In this document: positions 55,891 through 63,820 of the stretch, piece after piece | Numbering within the stretch: the stretch's first letter is position 1 | How the letters are laid out: each line of letters opens with the position of its first letter | From: Stenotrophomonas sp. 57 | GTDB taxonomy: Bacteria; Pseudomonadota; Gammaproteobacteria; Xanthomonadales; Xanthomonadaceae | Assembly: GCF_030291075.1 (NCBI RefSeq) | Contig: NZ_CP127407.1 | Coordinates: forward strand, 3,408,001 to 3,472,000 | Direction of reading: 5' to 3' | DNA length: 64,000 nucleotides | Made by a program: the position numbers and the translations under genes | The notes under the pieces: generated by a model | What the model saw: only the letters and a program-made list of their open reading frames with translations | Databases searched by the model: none | What the model was told of the DNA's origin: nothing

Positions 55891-55907
55891 GTGACGCAGT
55901 GCGTCAC
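55891..55907. promoter_or_regulatory. Palindrome GTGACGC-AGT-GCGTCAC, possible PilR enhancer
   Basis: A perfect 7-bp inverted repeat about 100 bp upstream of the sigma-54 -24 element of pilA, within the distance at which sigma-54 activators bind. The sequence does not fit the CRP/Clp spacing. Confidence 0.4.
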
Positions 55908-56031
55908 CTTTGGTCGGCACCCGGCACGAAATCGCACGCTGGGCCGCCTGCCAACTGCCCATCCGGCCTTGAACCCGCTACCATCGATGGCTAGTTACCC
56001 GCCTGGGGATGGCGGGTCTTGGGGAGCCAAC

Positions 56032-57291
56032 ATGTCTGTCAGTCGCAGTGCGATCAAGAAAGAGCCGGTGGCGCGCGCCACCATGGAGCTGCAGCCGTTT
56101 GTCTGGGAGGGGACCGACAAGCGGGGCGTGAAGATGAAGGGCGAGCAGCTGGCCAAGAACGCCAACCTGCTGCGCGCCGAACTGCGCCGCCAGGGCATAA
56201 ACCCGGGCCAGGTCAAGCCCAAGTCGAAACCGCTGTTCGGTGCCGCCGGCAGCCCGGTCAAGCCCAAGGACATCGCCTTCTTCAGCCGGCAGATGGCCAC
56301 GATGATGAAATCCGGCGTGCCGATCGTGTCGGCGCTGGACATCATCGCCAGCGGGCACAAGAACCCGCGGATGAAGAAGATGGTCGATACCATCCGCACC
56401 GACATCGAGGGCGGCTCCTCCATGTACGAGGCGGTCAGCAAGCATCCGGTGCAGTTCGATGAGCTGTACCGCAACCTGGTGCGGGCCGGCGAAGGCGCTG
56501 GCGTGCTGGAAACCGTGCTGGACACGGTGGCCACCTACAAGGAAAACATCGAAGCGCTGAAGGGCAAGATCAAGAAGGCGCTGTTCTACCCGATCATGGT
56601 GGTGGTGGTGGCCATGCTGGTCAGCGGCATCATGCTGGTGTTCGTGGTGCCGCAGTTCGAGGACGTGTTCAAGAGCTTCGGCGCTGACCTTCCCGCCTTC
56701 ACCCAGATGGTGGTGAACCTGTCGAGATTCATGGTGTCGTGGTGGTGGCTGATGCTGCTGATCGCGATCGGCACCGCGGTCGGTGCGATCATGGCCTACA
56801 AGCGCTCACCGAAGATGCAGCACGCGATGGACCGGTTCGTGCTGAAGGTTCCGGTGATCGGGCAGATCATGCACAACAGCGCCATCGCCCGCTTCTCGCG
56901 TACCACCGCGGTGACCTTCAAGGCCGGCGTCCCGCTGGTGGAGGCGCTGGGCATCGTGGCCGGCGCCACCGGCAATACCGTGTACGAGGAGGCGGTGCTG
57001 CGCATGCGCGACGACGTCTCGGTGGGTTACCCGGTGAACATGTCGATGAAGCAGACCAACCTGTTCCCGCACATGGTCATCCAGATGACCGGCATCGGCG
57101 AAGAAGCCGGCGCCTTGGACGCCATGCTGTTCAAGGTGGCTGAGTACTACGAGCAGGAGGTCAACAATTCGGTGGATGCCCTGAGCAGCCTGCTGGAGCC
57201 GATGATCATGGTGTTCATTGGTACCATTGTGGGCGGCATGGTGATTGCCATGTATCTTCCCATCTTCAAACTCGGCGCCGTCGTCGGATAA
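56032..57291 (+). CDS. pilC: Type IV pilus inner-membrane platform protein PilC
   Basis: PilC is the polytopic platform on which PilB acts. The 419-residue protein has two GspF-type domains. The first has DIAFFSRQMATMMKSGVPIVSALDIIASG (about residue 83) and VRAGEGAGVLETVLDTVATYKE. The second has RFSRTTAVTFKAGVPLVEALGIVAGATG and MTGIGEEAGALDAMLFKVAEYYEQEV. Membrane helices are LFYPIMVVVVAMLVSGIMLVFVV, WWWLMLLIAIGTAVGAIMAY and MIMVFIGTIVGGMVIAMYLPIF. The ATG at 56032 is preceded by GGGGAG. pilD follows 7 bp later. Confidence 0.96.
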   Translation: MSVSRSAIKKEPVARATMELQPFVWEGTDKRGVKMKGEQLAKNANLLRAELRRQGINPGQVKPKSKPLFGAAGSPVKPKDIAFFSRQMATMMKSGVPIVSALDIIASGHKNPRMKKMVDTIRTDIEGGSSMYEAVSKHPVQFDELYRNLVRAGEGAGVLETVLDTVATYKENIEALKGKIKKALFYPIMVVVVAMLVSGIMLVFVVPQFEDVFKSFGADLPAFTQMVVNLSRFMVSWWWLMLLIAIGTAVGAIMAYKRSPKMQHAMDRFVLKVPVIGQIMHNSAIARFSRTTAVTFKAGVPLVEALGIVAGATGNTVYEEAVLRMRDDVSVGYPVNMSMKQTNLFPHMVIQMTGIGEEAGALDAMLFKVAEYYEQEVNNSVDALSSLLEPMIMVFIGTIVGGMVIAMYLPIFKLGAVVG

Positions 57292-57298
57292 CACATAC

Positions 57299-58162
57299 AT
57301 GGCTTTTCTCGACCAGCATCCCGGCCTCGGCTACCCTGCCGCGGCCGCCCTGGGACTGCTGCTGGGCAGTTTCCTGAACGTTGTCATCCTGCGCCTGCCC
57401 AAGCGGCTGGAATGGCAGTGGAAGCGCGATGCGCGCGAGGTCCTGGAGGAACCGGACTTCTATGAACCGCCCCCACCGGGGATCGTGGTCGAGCCGTCGC
57501 ACTGCCCGCACTGCAAGCACAAGCTGAGCTGGTACGAGAACATCCCGTTGTTCAGCTGGATCATCCAGGGTGGCAAGTGCCGTCACTGCAAGGCACCGAT
57601 CTCGCTGCAGTACCCGCTGGTGGAGGCGCTGACCTCGGTGCTGGTGCTGGCCTGCGTGTGGCAGTTCGGCTTCGGCTGGCAGGGCTTCGGCGCCATCGTG
57701 CTGACCTGCTTCCTGATCGCCCTTTCCGGCATCGACCTGCGCACGCAGCTGCTGCCCGACCAGCTCACCCTGCCGCTGATGTGGCTGGGGCTGATAGGCA
57801 ACATCGACAATCTGTACATGCCGGCCAAGCCCGCACTGGTCGGTGCGGCGGTGGGTTATCTGTCGCTGTGGATGGTCTGGTGGCTGTTCAAGCAGCTGAC
57901 CGGCAAGGAAGGCATGGGCCACGGCGATTTCAAGCTGCTGGCGGCGCTCGGCGCCTGGTGCGGCCTGAAGGGCATCCTGCCGATCATCCTGCTGTCGTCG
58001 GTGCTGGGCGCCATCATCGGCTCGATCTGGCTGTACAGCCGCGGCCGTGACCGTGCCACGCCGATTCCGTTCGGCCCCTACCTGGCCATTGCCGGCTGGT
58101 TGTACTTCATGTGGGGTGCACCGCTGGTAGAGCAGTACATGGTGATGAGCGGGCTGCGCTGA
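57299..58162 (+). CDS. pilD: Prepilin peptidase / N-methyltransferase PilD
   Basis: PilD removes prepilin leaders and methylates the new N-terminus. The 287-residue membrane protein has the conserved start LGLLLGSFLNVVILRLPKRLE. The cytoplasmic zinc loop has two CxxC pairs (CPHCKHKLSWYENIPLFSW, CRHCKAPIS). The catalytic aspartates lie in LIALSGIDLRTQLLPDQLTLP and GMGHGDFKLLAALGAWCG. It is 7 bp after pilC and 11 bp before coaE, clearly one operon. It also probably serves the type II secretion system if one exists elsewhere. Confidence 0.96.
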   Translation: MAFLDQHPGLGYPAAAALGLLLGSFLNVVILRLPKRLEWQWKRDAREVLEEPDFYEPPPPGIVVEPSHCPHCKHKLSWYENIPLFSWIIQGGKCRHCKAPISLQYPLVEALTSVLVLACVWQFGFGWQGFGAIVLTCFLIALSGIDLRTQLLPDQLTLPLMWLGLIGNIDNLYMPAKPALVGAAVGYLSLWMVWWLFKQLTGKEGMGHGDFKLLAALGAWCGLKGILPIILLSSVLGAIIGSIWLYSRGRDRATPIPFGPYLAIAGWLYFMWGAPLVEQYMVMSGLR

Positions 58163-58173
58163 GGGGAGTCCCC

Positions 58174-58785
58174 ATGAGCCGCTATGTGGTTGGCCTGACC
58201 GGTGGCATCGCCGCCGGCAAGAGTGAGGTGACCCGGCGCTTCGAGGCGCTGGGGATCGTGGTGTCCGACGCCGACCTGGCCGCCCGGGCCGTGGTCGCCG
58301 CCGGCAGCCCCGCCCTGGCCCGTATCGCCGAGCGCTTCGGCGCCGATATGTTGCTGGCCGATGGCGGCCTTGACCGGGCCCGCCTGCGCGCCCACGTCTT
58401 CGCCGACCCGGCCGAACGCGCGGCGCTGGAAGCCATCACCCACCCGGCCATCCGCCTGCTGATGCAGCAGCAGTGCGAACAGGCTGAAAGCGCCTATGCG
58501 ATTGCCGCGATTCCGCTGCTGACCGAGGTCGGTGGGCGAATGGCCTACCCATGGCTGGACCGGGTGCTGCTGGTGGATGCGCCCGAAACCGTGCAACACG
58601 CCCGTCTGATGCAGCGCGACGGCATTGATGCCGCGCTGGCCGACCGGATGATTGCCGCCCAGGCCAGCCGCGCGCAGCGGCTTGCGCTGGCCGATGACGT
58701 GGTGGTCAATGATGGGCAGCCGGAGGACCTGCAGGCACAGGTGGAAGCCCTGCACGCACGGTACCTGGGGCTGGCTGGGGGCTGA
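58174..58785 (+). CDS. coaE: Dephospho-CoA kinase
   Basis: CoaE phosphorylates dephospho-CoA in the last step of CoA synthesis. The 203-residue protein has the P-loop VGLTGGIAAGKSEVTRRFE (residues 6-24), DADLAARAVVAAG, and FADPAERAALEAITHPAIR. The lid and DVVVNDGQPEDL at the C-terminus complete it. It is the third gene of the pilC-pilD-coaE operon, an arrangement well known from Pseudomonas and Xanthomonas. GAGGGGAG lies before the ATG at 58174. Confidence 0.96.
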   Translation: MSRYVVGLTGGIAAGKSEVTRRFEALGIVVSDADLAARAVVAAGSPALARIAERFGADMLLADGGLDRARLRAHVFADPAERAALEAITHPAIRLLMQQQCEQAESAYAIAAIPLLTEVGGRMAYPWLDRVLLVDAPETVQHARLMQRDGIDAALADRMIAAQASRAQRLALADDVVVNDGQPEDLQAQVEALHARYLGLAGG

Positions 58786-58823
58786 GGCCGGGTTGCCGGC
58801 CAGCGGCCGGCATCACCGGAATG

Positions 58824-58914
58824 CATCCACGTGTGGCGCGGATCTACTGGTGCGCTCATCCACACGTGGCGTGGATCTACTGGTGTGCTCATCCACGCGT
58901 GGCGTGGATCTACT
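58824..58914. repeat. 33-bp direct tandem repeat, nearly three copies
   Basis: CATCCAC starts recur at 58824, 58857 and 58890, exactly 33 bp apart. Each unit holds a GTAGATCCACG-class SMAG palindrome plus the linker TGGTGYGCT. The third copy runs straight into the next SMAG element. Confidence 0.88.
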
Positions 58915-58987
58915 GTAGAGCCGAGCCCATGCTCGGCTCCGGAAAGGCAAGGCAATGCAAGGCAGCCGAGCGTAGGCTCGGCTCTAC
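58915..58987. repeat. SMAG-type palindrome dimer
   Basis: GTAGAGCCGAGCCCATGCTCGGC and GCCGAGCGTAGGCTCGGCTCTAC in opposite orientation, separated by GGCAA-like short repeats. Confidence 0.88.
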
Positions 58988-59000
58988 ACGAGGCAGGCGC

Positions 59001-60368
59001 TTACAAGGGCTTCGGCGAGAACGTCAGGGTGGCGATCACGCCGCGCTCGCCACCCGGGCGCACGCTCACCTGCCAGCCGTACAGATCGCACAGGCGGCTG
59101 ACGATCGACAGGCCGATGCCGCCACCCTGCGAATGGCCGGCGTGGGTACCGCGATAGCCGCGCTGGAACAGCTTGGCAGCGTCTTCTTCGCTCAGGCCCG
59201 GGCCGCTGTCGGTCACCGACACCGCGTTGGCGCCCACGTGCACGCGAACCTCGCCATCCTGCGAGTACTTCACGGCGTTGCCGATCAGGTTGCCCAGCGC
59301 CACCGACAACGCCGCTTCCGGCGCATCGATCACCAGATCACGCTCACCCTCCAGCGCCAGTTCCAGTGGTTTGCCGCCCAGCTGCGCGCGGTGCGCGTCC
59401 AGCAGCTGTTCTGCCACACGGGCCACGTTGCTGGTGCCCTGCCCGCGCTCGTTGCGCGACAGCAGCAGCAACGCGCCGATCAGGTCGCTGCACTGCTGCT
59501 CGGCACGCTGGATGCGCTGCAGGCGCTGCAGCACCTTTTCGTCCAGGCCGGGCCGGGTCAGCAGCAGCTCGGTGGCGCCACGGATCACCGCCAGCGGCGT
59601 GCGCAGTTCGTGGCTGACGTCTGCGTTGAACTCGCGGTCGCGCTGCACTACTTCGGTCAGCCGCGACGAATAGTCGTCCAGCGCCTGGGCCAGCTGGCCC
59701 ACCTCGTCGTCCGGGAAGCGTGGTGCCAACGGCTCGGGATCGCTGGTGCCGCCACGATAGGCACGCAGACGCGCGGCCAGATCCGACACTGGCTTCATCA
59801 CCTTCGACGCTGACCACCAGCCCAGCACCAGCGACAGCACGCTGAACACCAGCACCGACAACACCAGCGCGCGGTTGAGCTGCTTGCCGCCGCGCACGCT
59901 GTCGGTCATGTCATAGGCGAGGAAGAACCAGGCGTCTGGCGTCTTCCGCACGGCCAGCTTGTAGGAATAGGGTTCGCCGTGTTCGTCGCCGCTGACGCTG
60001 TGGATGCCATCGGAAAAGCCCGCCCACTGCGCGCGCTCTTCGCGCACACGGTCGAACTTGTCCTTGGAATAAGCATACGCACGGATCTGCAGCACCGGTG
60101 CGTCCGGGTTGTGGCCCGGGTGTTCGTAGTAGCGCCGCGCGTACTCATCGATGTTGCGGTTCATCAGCTCTTCCACCAGCTGGTTTTCCACGCGCAGGCG
60201 GGCCCAGTTGGTGGCGAACGCGAACAGTGTTGTCAGGCAGAAGCCCAACAACACGAACGACACGATGATGCGGCTGCGCAGGCGCCGCCGATAGGGCGTG
60301 CGCCGGCGCTCCCCCTTGGCTGCCACGGAATCAGGCTTCCGGGGTGGCGATACGGTATCCGATGCCAT
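59001..60368 (-). CDS. Sensor histidine kinase, ColS-like
   Basis: This 455-residue inner-membrane kinase has a basic cytoplasmic N-terminus and a first transmembrane helix (IIVSFVLLGFCLTTLFAFATNWA). A periplasmic domain of about 110 residues follows, then a second helix (ALVLSVLVFSVLSLVLGWW), HAMP, the H-box FNADVSHELRTPLAVIRGATELL, and an ATPase domain (NLIGNAVKYS, TDSGPGLSE, GGGIGLSIVSRLC). Paired with a ColR-like regulator, it is probably ColS, which in related bacteria responds to metal or envelope stress. Its ATG at 60368 lies 38 bp inside the regulator gene, a larger overlap than usual. Confidence 0.82.
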   Translation of the reverse strand: MASDTVSPPRKPDSVAAKGERRRTPYRRRLRSRIIVSFVLLGFCLTTLFAFATNWARLRVENQLVEELMNRNIDEYARRYYEHPGHNPDAPVLQIRAYAYSKDKFDRVREERAQWAGFSDGIHSVSGDEHGEPYSYKLAVRKTPDAWFFLAYDMTDSVRGGKQLNRALVLSVLVFSVLSLVLGWWSASKVMKPVSDLAARLRAYRGGTSDPEPLAPRFPDDEVGQLAQALDDYSSRLTEVVQRDREFNADVSHELRTPLAVIRGATELLLTRPGLDEKVLQRLQRIQRAEQQCSDLIGALLLLSRNERGQGTSNVARVAEQLLDAHRAQLGGKPLELALEGERDLVIDAPEAALSVALGNLIGNAVKYSQDGEVRVHVGANAVSVTDSGPGLSEEDAAKLFQRGYRGTHAGHSQGGGIGLSIVSRLCDLYGWQVSVRPGGERGVIATLTFSPKPL

Positions 60369-61008
60369 GGCGGGTCTGGATCAGCGGCACTTCAAACGGC
60401 TTGTCGACCACCGCACGCAGGCCATGAATGTGTACGCGCAGCGAGTCCGAGTCGGGCAGCTCTTCGCCCCACACGCGGGTTTCCAGTTCCTGGCGGGTCA
60501 CCACGGCAGGGGCCGCTTCCATCAGCGCCTGCAGGATCTTCAGCGCGGTCGGGTTGAGCTGCAGCAACTTGCCTTGGCGGCGCACTTCCAGCGTATCCAG
60601 GTTGTATTCCAGATCGCCGGTTTCCAGCACGCGGGTCTGCACGCCCTTGCCGCGGCGCGACAGGGCGTTCAGACGCACTTCCACTTCCTGCAGCGCGAAC
60701 GGCTTGATCAGGTAGTCGTCGGCACCGGAATCGAAGCCGGCCAGCTTGTTGTCCAGCGAATCGCGGGCAGTGAGCATCAGTACCGGGGTCTGCTTGCGCG
60801 CTTCATTGCGCAACTTGCGGCAGACCTCGATGCCGTCCATGCCTGGCAGATTGAGATCCAGCACGATCGCGTCGAACTCGTGCACCACGGCCAGGTGCAG
60901 ACCGGTAACCCCGTCAGCCGCGAAGTCCACGGTGTGCCCCCGGTCCTCCAGGTAGTCGCCCAGGTTGGCCGCAATGTCGCTGTTGTCTTCGATTACCAGG
61001 ATTCTCAC
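60331..61008 (-). CDS. OmpR-family response regulator, ColR-like
   Basis: This 225-residue regulator has a receiver domain (MRILVIEDNSDIAANLGDYLEDRG, phospho-acceptor in AIVLDLNLPGMDG, then GADDYLIKPFALQEVEVRL). The winged helix contains LEYNLDTLEVRRQGKLLQLNPTALKILQALM and DSDSLRVHIHGLRAVVDKPFEVPLIQTRHGIGYRI. These segments closely resemble Pseudomonas ColR. The start is probably GTG at 61008, with AGAGG 5 bp upstream, rather than the GTG two codons earlier that would overlap the ribosome site. It begins 8 bp after a small secreted protein gene and is likely co-transcribed with it. Confidence 0.85.
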   Translation of the reverse strand: MRILVIEDNSDIAANLGDYLEDRGHTVDFAADGVTGLHLAVVHEFDAIVLDLNLPGMDGIEVCRKLRNEARKQTPVLMLTARDSLDNKLAGFDSGADDYLIKPFALQEVEVRLNALSRRGKGVQTRVLETGDLEYNLDTLEVRRQGKLLQLNPTALKILQALMEAAPAVVTRQELETRVWGEELPDSDSLRVHIHGLRAVVDKPFEVPLIQTRHGIGYRIATPEA

Positions 61009-61016
61009 TGTCACCT

Positions 61017-61496
61017 CTAATTGACGATTTTGCCGACGTGCTGAGCCTTGCTCAGATCGTGCTGTGCCCTGTCCTTCTGCCGCTCACGCTCGGCGACGGT
61101 CATGCACTGTGTCGTGGATCGGTTCGAACCGATGACCTTTTCACGTTGGCATATTAGACGACTATCTTCACGCGCCTGTGTCAAAACCGTGTTCACGATC
61201 TCCTGGTCGTTGAAGACATCGGTTCGCACCTGTTCAGGCATCGAATCACGGTTCGGATGCTGCTCGACAGCGGTGCGCATGCGTACCAGCGCCTCGCGCA
61301 CACGGGTGCGTTCGGTCGGCTTCAGTTCGCTGTAGGTCTCGCCATCATTGAGCTCGACTTCGATGCGCTCGATCTGCTGCTGGAGTGGCTTGCCCGGGAT
61401 GAAGACCTCACCGGCCCGCTTGGTGGCGGCGTTGGTGGTGGTGGTGGCCAGGGTCAGTCCCAGGATCAGGACTGCAGGTATCAGAAGAGGCTTCAT
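61017..61496 (-). CDS. Small secreted protein, paralogue A, upstream of colR-like gene
   Basis: I do not recognise a named family. The 159-residue precursor has a signal peptide (LLIPAVLILGLTLATTTTNAATK). The mature part has ELNDGETYSELKPTERTRVREALVRMR, then DVFNDQEIVNTVLTQAREDSRLICQ, IGSNRSTTQCMTVAERERQKDRA. Two cysteines are 20-25 residues apart. It is clearly homologous to the next gene upstream (61586-62062): both share the V-F-NDQE-x-INT or VNT, A-x-x-DSR-x-IC and T-VAER segments. The stop lies 8 bp before the regulator start, suggesting an operon. The ATG at 61496 begins the signal. Confidence 0.82.
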   Translation of the reverse strand: MKPLLIPAVLILGLTLATTTTNAATKRAGEVFIPGKPLQQQIERIEVELNDGETYSELKPTERTRVREALVRMRTAVEQHPNRDSMPEQVRTDVFNDQEIVNTVLTQAREDSRLICQREKVIGSNRSTTQCMTVAERERQKDRAQHDLSKAQHVGKIVN

Positions 61497-61585
61497 GACA
61501 AACGAATCCTTGTTTGGGTTGAATGCCGACTGTATTCGCACCGCCTTCACGCCAGCAAGTGCCAACCGCCGGGGCGGCGGACGGC

Positions 61586-62062
61586 CTAGCGGTTGCCGGG
61601 CGGACTGAGGTTGTTGAAGGTCCGCTGGTCATGGATCAGCGCCTTGCCCTTCTCCTCGATGCGACGGCGCTCGGCCACGGTCAGGCAGCGGCTCTTGGGC
61701 ATGTTGCTGCCGGTCGCACGCGTGTACTGGCAGATCTGCCGGCTGTCATCATGGGCGCGGGCCAGAATGGTGTTGATCCGTTCCTGGTCGTTGAAGACTT
61801 CGTTCTGCGAGGCGCCGGGCAGTTCCTGCACGGTCTGGCGGTCGCCCATGCGCTGGCTGATGCGCGCCAGTGCCTGCCGTACTGTATTGCGGTCATCGGC
61901 GGAGATTTCATTGTAATCACCGTCGTCCAGGGCCTTTTCGACCTTGCGTACCTGCTCGGCCACCGGGGCCTGCCGGTCCATCTGGACCACGGATTTTTCA
62001 GACTTGGCCTGGGCTACAGCAGACAGGCCCAGCAACAGCGCGATCATCGTGATGCGGTACAT
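61586..62062 (-). CDS. Small secreted protein, paralogue B
   Basis: A 158-residue precursor, homologous to paralogue A. The signal peptide is MYRITMIALLLGLSAVAQAKS. The mature part has EKALDDGDYNEISADDRNTVRQALARISQRM, NEVFNDQERINTILARAHDDSRQICQ, and TGSNMPKSRCLTVAERRRIEEKG. Two conserved cysteines occupy the same places as in paralogue A, consistent with one disulfide. I choose the ATG at 62062, with GGGAGG 6 bp upstream, over a TTG two codons earlier. It lies 89 bp upstream of paralogue A. Function is unknown; a periplasmic or cell-surface role is likely. Confidence 0.82.
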   Translation of the reverse strand: MYRITMIALLLGLSAVAQAKSEKSVVQMDRQAPVAEQVRKVEKALDDGDYNEISADDRNTVRQALARISQRMGDRQTVQELPGASQNEVFNDQERINTILARAHDDSRQICQYTRATGSNMPKSRCLTVAERRRIEEKGKALIHDQRTFNNLSPPGNR

Positions 62063-62167
62063 CGCCAACCTCCCGATCCATCCCGGAACGAAGGCCCAAC
62101 TCTACGAGTCCGCCTGTTTCACCACAAGGGACTTCCGGCAGGGATGGCGCGGACCACAGACCGGCAT

Positions 62168-62201
62168 AAAAAAGACCCAGGCGGTGCCCCCGCCTGGGTC
62201 T
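62168..62201 (-). terminator. Rho-independent terminator of rimK
   Basis: GACCCAGGCGG and CCGCCTGGGTC pair perfectly across 5 nt, followed on the minus strand by six T. It lies about 130 bp after the rimK stop. Confidence 0.92.
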
Positions 62202-62330
62202 GAAGTTGTATCCCGATACCGATCCTGCTGAGAGGCAGAGCTGCGGTTCGCTGAAGCCTACGCCCGGGCCGATTAAAGGCATGTTAAGTGCCGCCTCATC
62301 CACCCATGAGAATTTCAAGACATTGATTAG

Positions 62331-63209
62331 TCAGGGCTTTTTAAGCTTCTCGACGTGCTCGATGATGCGCGTGGCCACGTCCACTCCGCAGGCGGCCTCG
62401 ATGCCCTCCAGCCCCGGCGTGGAGTTCACTTCCAACACCAGCGGGCCGCGCGTGGAGCGGATCAGGTCCACCCCGCAGACCGACAGGCCCAGTGCCTTGG
62501 CCGATCGCACCGCCACCTGCTGCTCGGCGCGGCTGGCCTTGGCCGCCACGGCGGTACCTCCGGCGTGCAGATTGGAGCGGAAGTCGCCCTCCGGTGCTTG
62601 GCGCTGCATCGAAGCCACCACCTGGTCGCCGACCACGAAGCAGCGCAGGTCGGCGCCCTTGGCCTCGCCGATGAACTCCTGCATCAGGAAGTTGGCGTAC
62701 AGCCCACGCAGCGCCTCGACGATGCCACGGGAGGCGCTGGCCTTCTCGGTGAGGATGACGCCGCGCCCCTGGGTACCCTCGTTGAGCTTCACCACGTGCG
62801 GCGGCGGGCCCAGCATGGACAGCAGGTCGACAGTGTCATCGGGGTTGTCACCGAACACGGTGACCGGCATGTCGATGCCCTTGGCCGCCAGCAGCTGGTG
62901 CGCGCGCAGCTTGTCGCGCGAGCGCAGGATCGCATCGGACGGATTGGGCGTGCGCGCGCCCATCAGTTCGAACTGGCGCAGGACTGCGGTGCCGTAGCGG
63001 GTGATCGAGGCACCAATGCGCGGGATGACCATGTCCACGCCGGTCATCGGCCGGCCCTTGTAGTGCATCGAGAAGCCATCGGCGGCGATGCGCATGTAGC
63101 AGCGCAGCGGGTCCAGGATGCGCACGGTGTGGCCGCGCGCGCGCGCCGCCTCGACCAGCCGGCGGGTGGAGTACAGGGAGCTGTTGCGGGACAGGATGGC
63201 GAGCTTCAT
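62331..63209 (-). CDS. rimK: Ribosomal protein S6--L-glutamate ligase RimK
   Basis: RimK adds glutamates to the C-terminus of ribosomal protein S6. The 292-residue ATP-grasp enzyme starts [27 protein letters not shown]. It has [29 protein letters not shown]-binding [38 protein letters not shown] and the metal site [20 protein letters not shown]. Length is close to E. coli RimK. It is monocistronic, with a strong terminator downstream and a divergent small secreted protein upstream. Homologous ligases act on other substrates, but the start and size fit RimK. Confidence 0.94.
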   Translation of the reverse strand: MKLAILSRNSSLYSTRRLVEAARARGHTVRILDPLRCYMRIAADGFSMHYKGRPMTGVDMVIPRIGASITRYGTAVLRQFELMGARTPNPSDAILRSRDKLRAHQLLAAKGIDMPVTVFGDNPDDTVDLLSMLGPPPHVVKLNEGTQGRGVILTEKASASRGIVEALRGLYANFLMQEFIGEAKGADLRCFVVGDQVVASMQRQAPEGDFRSNLHAGGTAVAAKASRAEQQVAVRSAKALGLSVCGVDLIRSTRGPLVLEVNSTPGLEGIEAACGVDVATRIIEHVEKLKKP

Positions 63210-63374
63210 CGCGGCGGGATCGGACGGCAGGCGCGCAGCATAGCGCGGGCGTGTGGCGGGTGGATGATGCCGTGCCGGCGCCCATATCTGCGGGCTGCGC
63301 AGGGCTGTGCGAAGATGCCCTGCCGGCTACAGGACAGGACACGGCCGGCTTACACAATCCAAGGAGAACCACAG

Positions 63375-63740
63375 ATGCGAATGGGAATTCCGCTGTTGTT
63401 GCTGTTTGGCCTGGTGGGAGGCGCTGCCCAAGTGCAGGCTGCGCCGACCCATGCAGTCTCCCGGCTCTACTTCGACGCCAACAACACGCTGATCGGCCAG
63501 GGCCTGCGCTATTGCACGGGCAAGACCCAGCACCAGGGCATTGCCTCACATGCCAATACGCGCTGGATCGATGTGTCCTACGCTTGCGTGGGAGATTCCA
63601 CTGACGTTTCCTACGGAAGCTGGGTACCTGCGCAGCTGCGACAGGATTTCTGCACGTTGTATGACGCCTGCACGTCACTGATGCCGTGGCCGGAAACCAG
63701 CCTGCCCGGCACGCTCGGAAACGGCTTCTACTCCGACTGA
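63375..63740 (+). CDS. Small secreted protein, DUF6289-like
   Basis: This 121-residue precursor has a signal peptide (MRMGIPLLLLFGLVGGAAQVQAA). The mature part has SRLYFDANNTLIGQGLRYCTGKTQHQGI, TRWIDVSYACVGD and DFCTLYDACTSLMPWPE. Four cysteines are present and no membrane segment. The pattern of an F/Y-Y-FDANNTLIG strand followed by a C and a later YAC resembles the small DUF6289-type exported proteins, though I am not certain. AAGGAGAA lies 7 bp before the ATG at 63375. It is divergent from rimK and followed 80 bp later by a thioesterase. Confidence 0.72.
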   Translation: MRMGIPLLLLFGLVGGAAQVQAAPTHAVSRLYFDANNTLIGQGLRYCTGKTQHQGIASHANTRWIDVSYACVGDSTDVSYGSWVPAQLRQDFCTLYDACTSLMPWPETSLPGTLGNGFYSD

Positions 63741-63820
63741 CAGCGGGGAGCCGCCGTCCTGTCTCCGGCGATGGAAATGCCGTCGCCGGGGACTTCACCC
63801 GCAACGCTCCAGGAGGCCCC

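Larger units (their letters stand above)
55680..56031. other. Divergent intergenic region between pilA and pilC
   Basis: 352 bp without a credible gene. It contains the sigma-54 promoter of pilA and a symmetrical GTGACGC palindrome, both listed separately. I found no clear promoter for pilC, only the ribosome-site-like GGGGAG before its ATG. Confidence 0.6.

Noticed and set aside
55890..55908. CRP/Clp site upstream of pilA
   Set aside because: TGTGA and TCACC are 9 bp apart instead of 6, so it does not fit a CRP-type site.
58824..58990. Possible CRISPR-like array of direct repeats
   Set aside because: The three 33-bp units are contiguous with no unique spacers, each contains a SMAG palindrome, and no cas gene is present.
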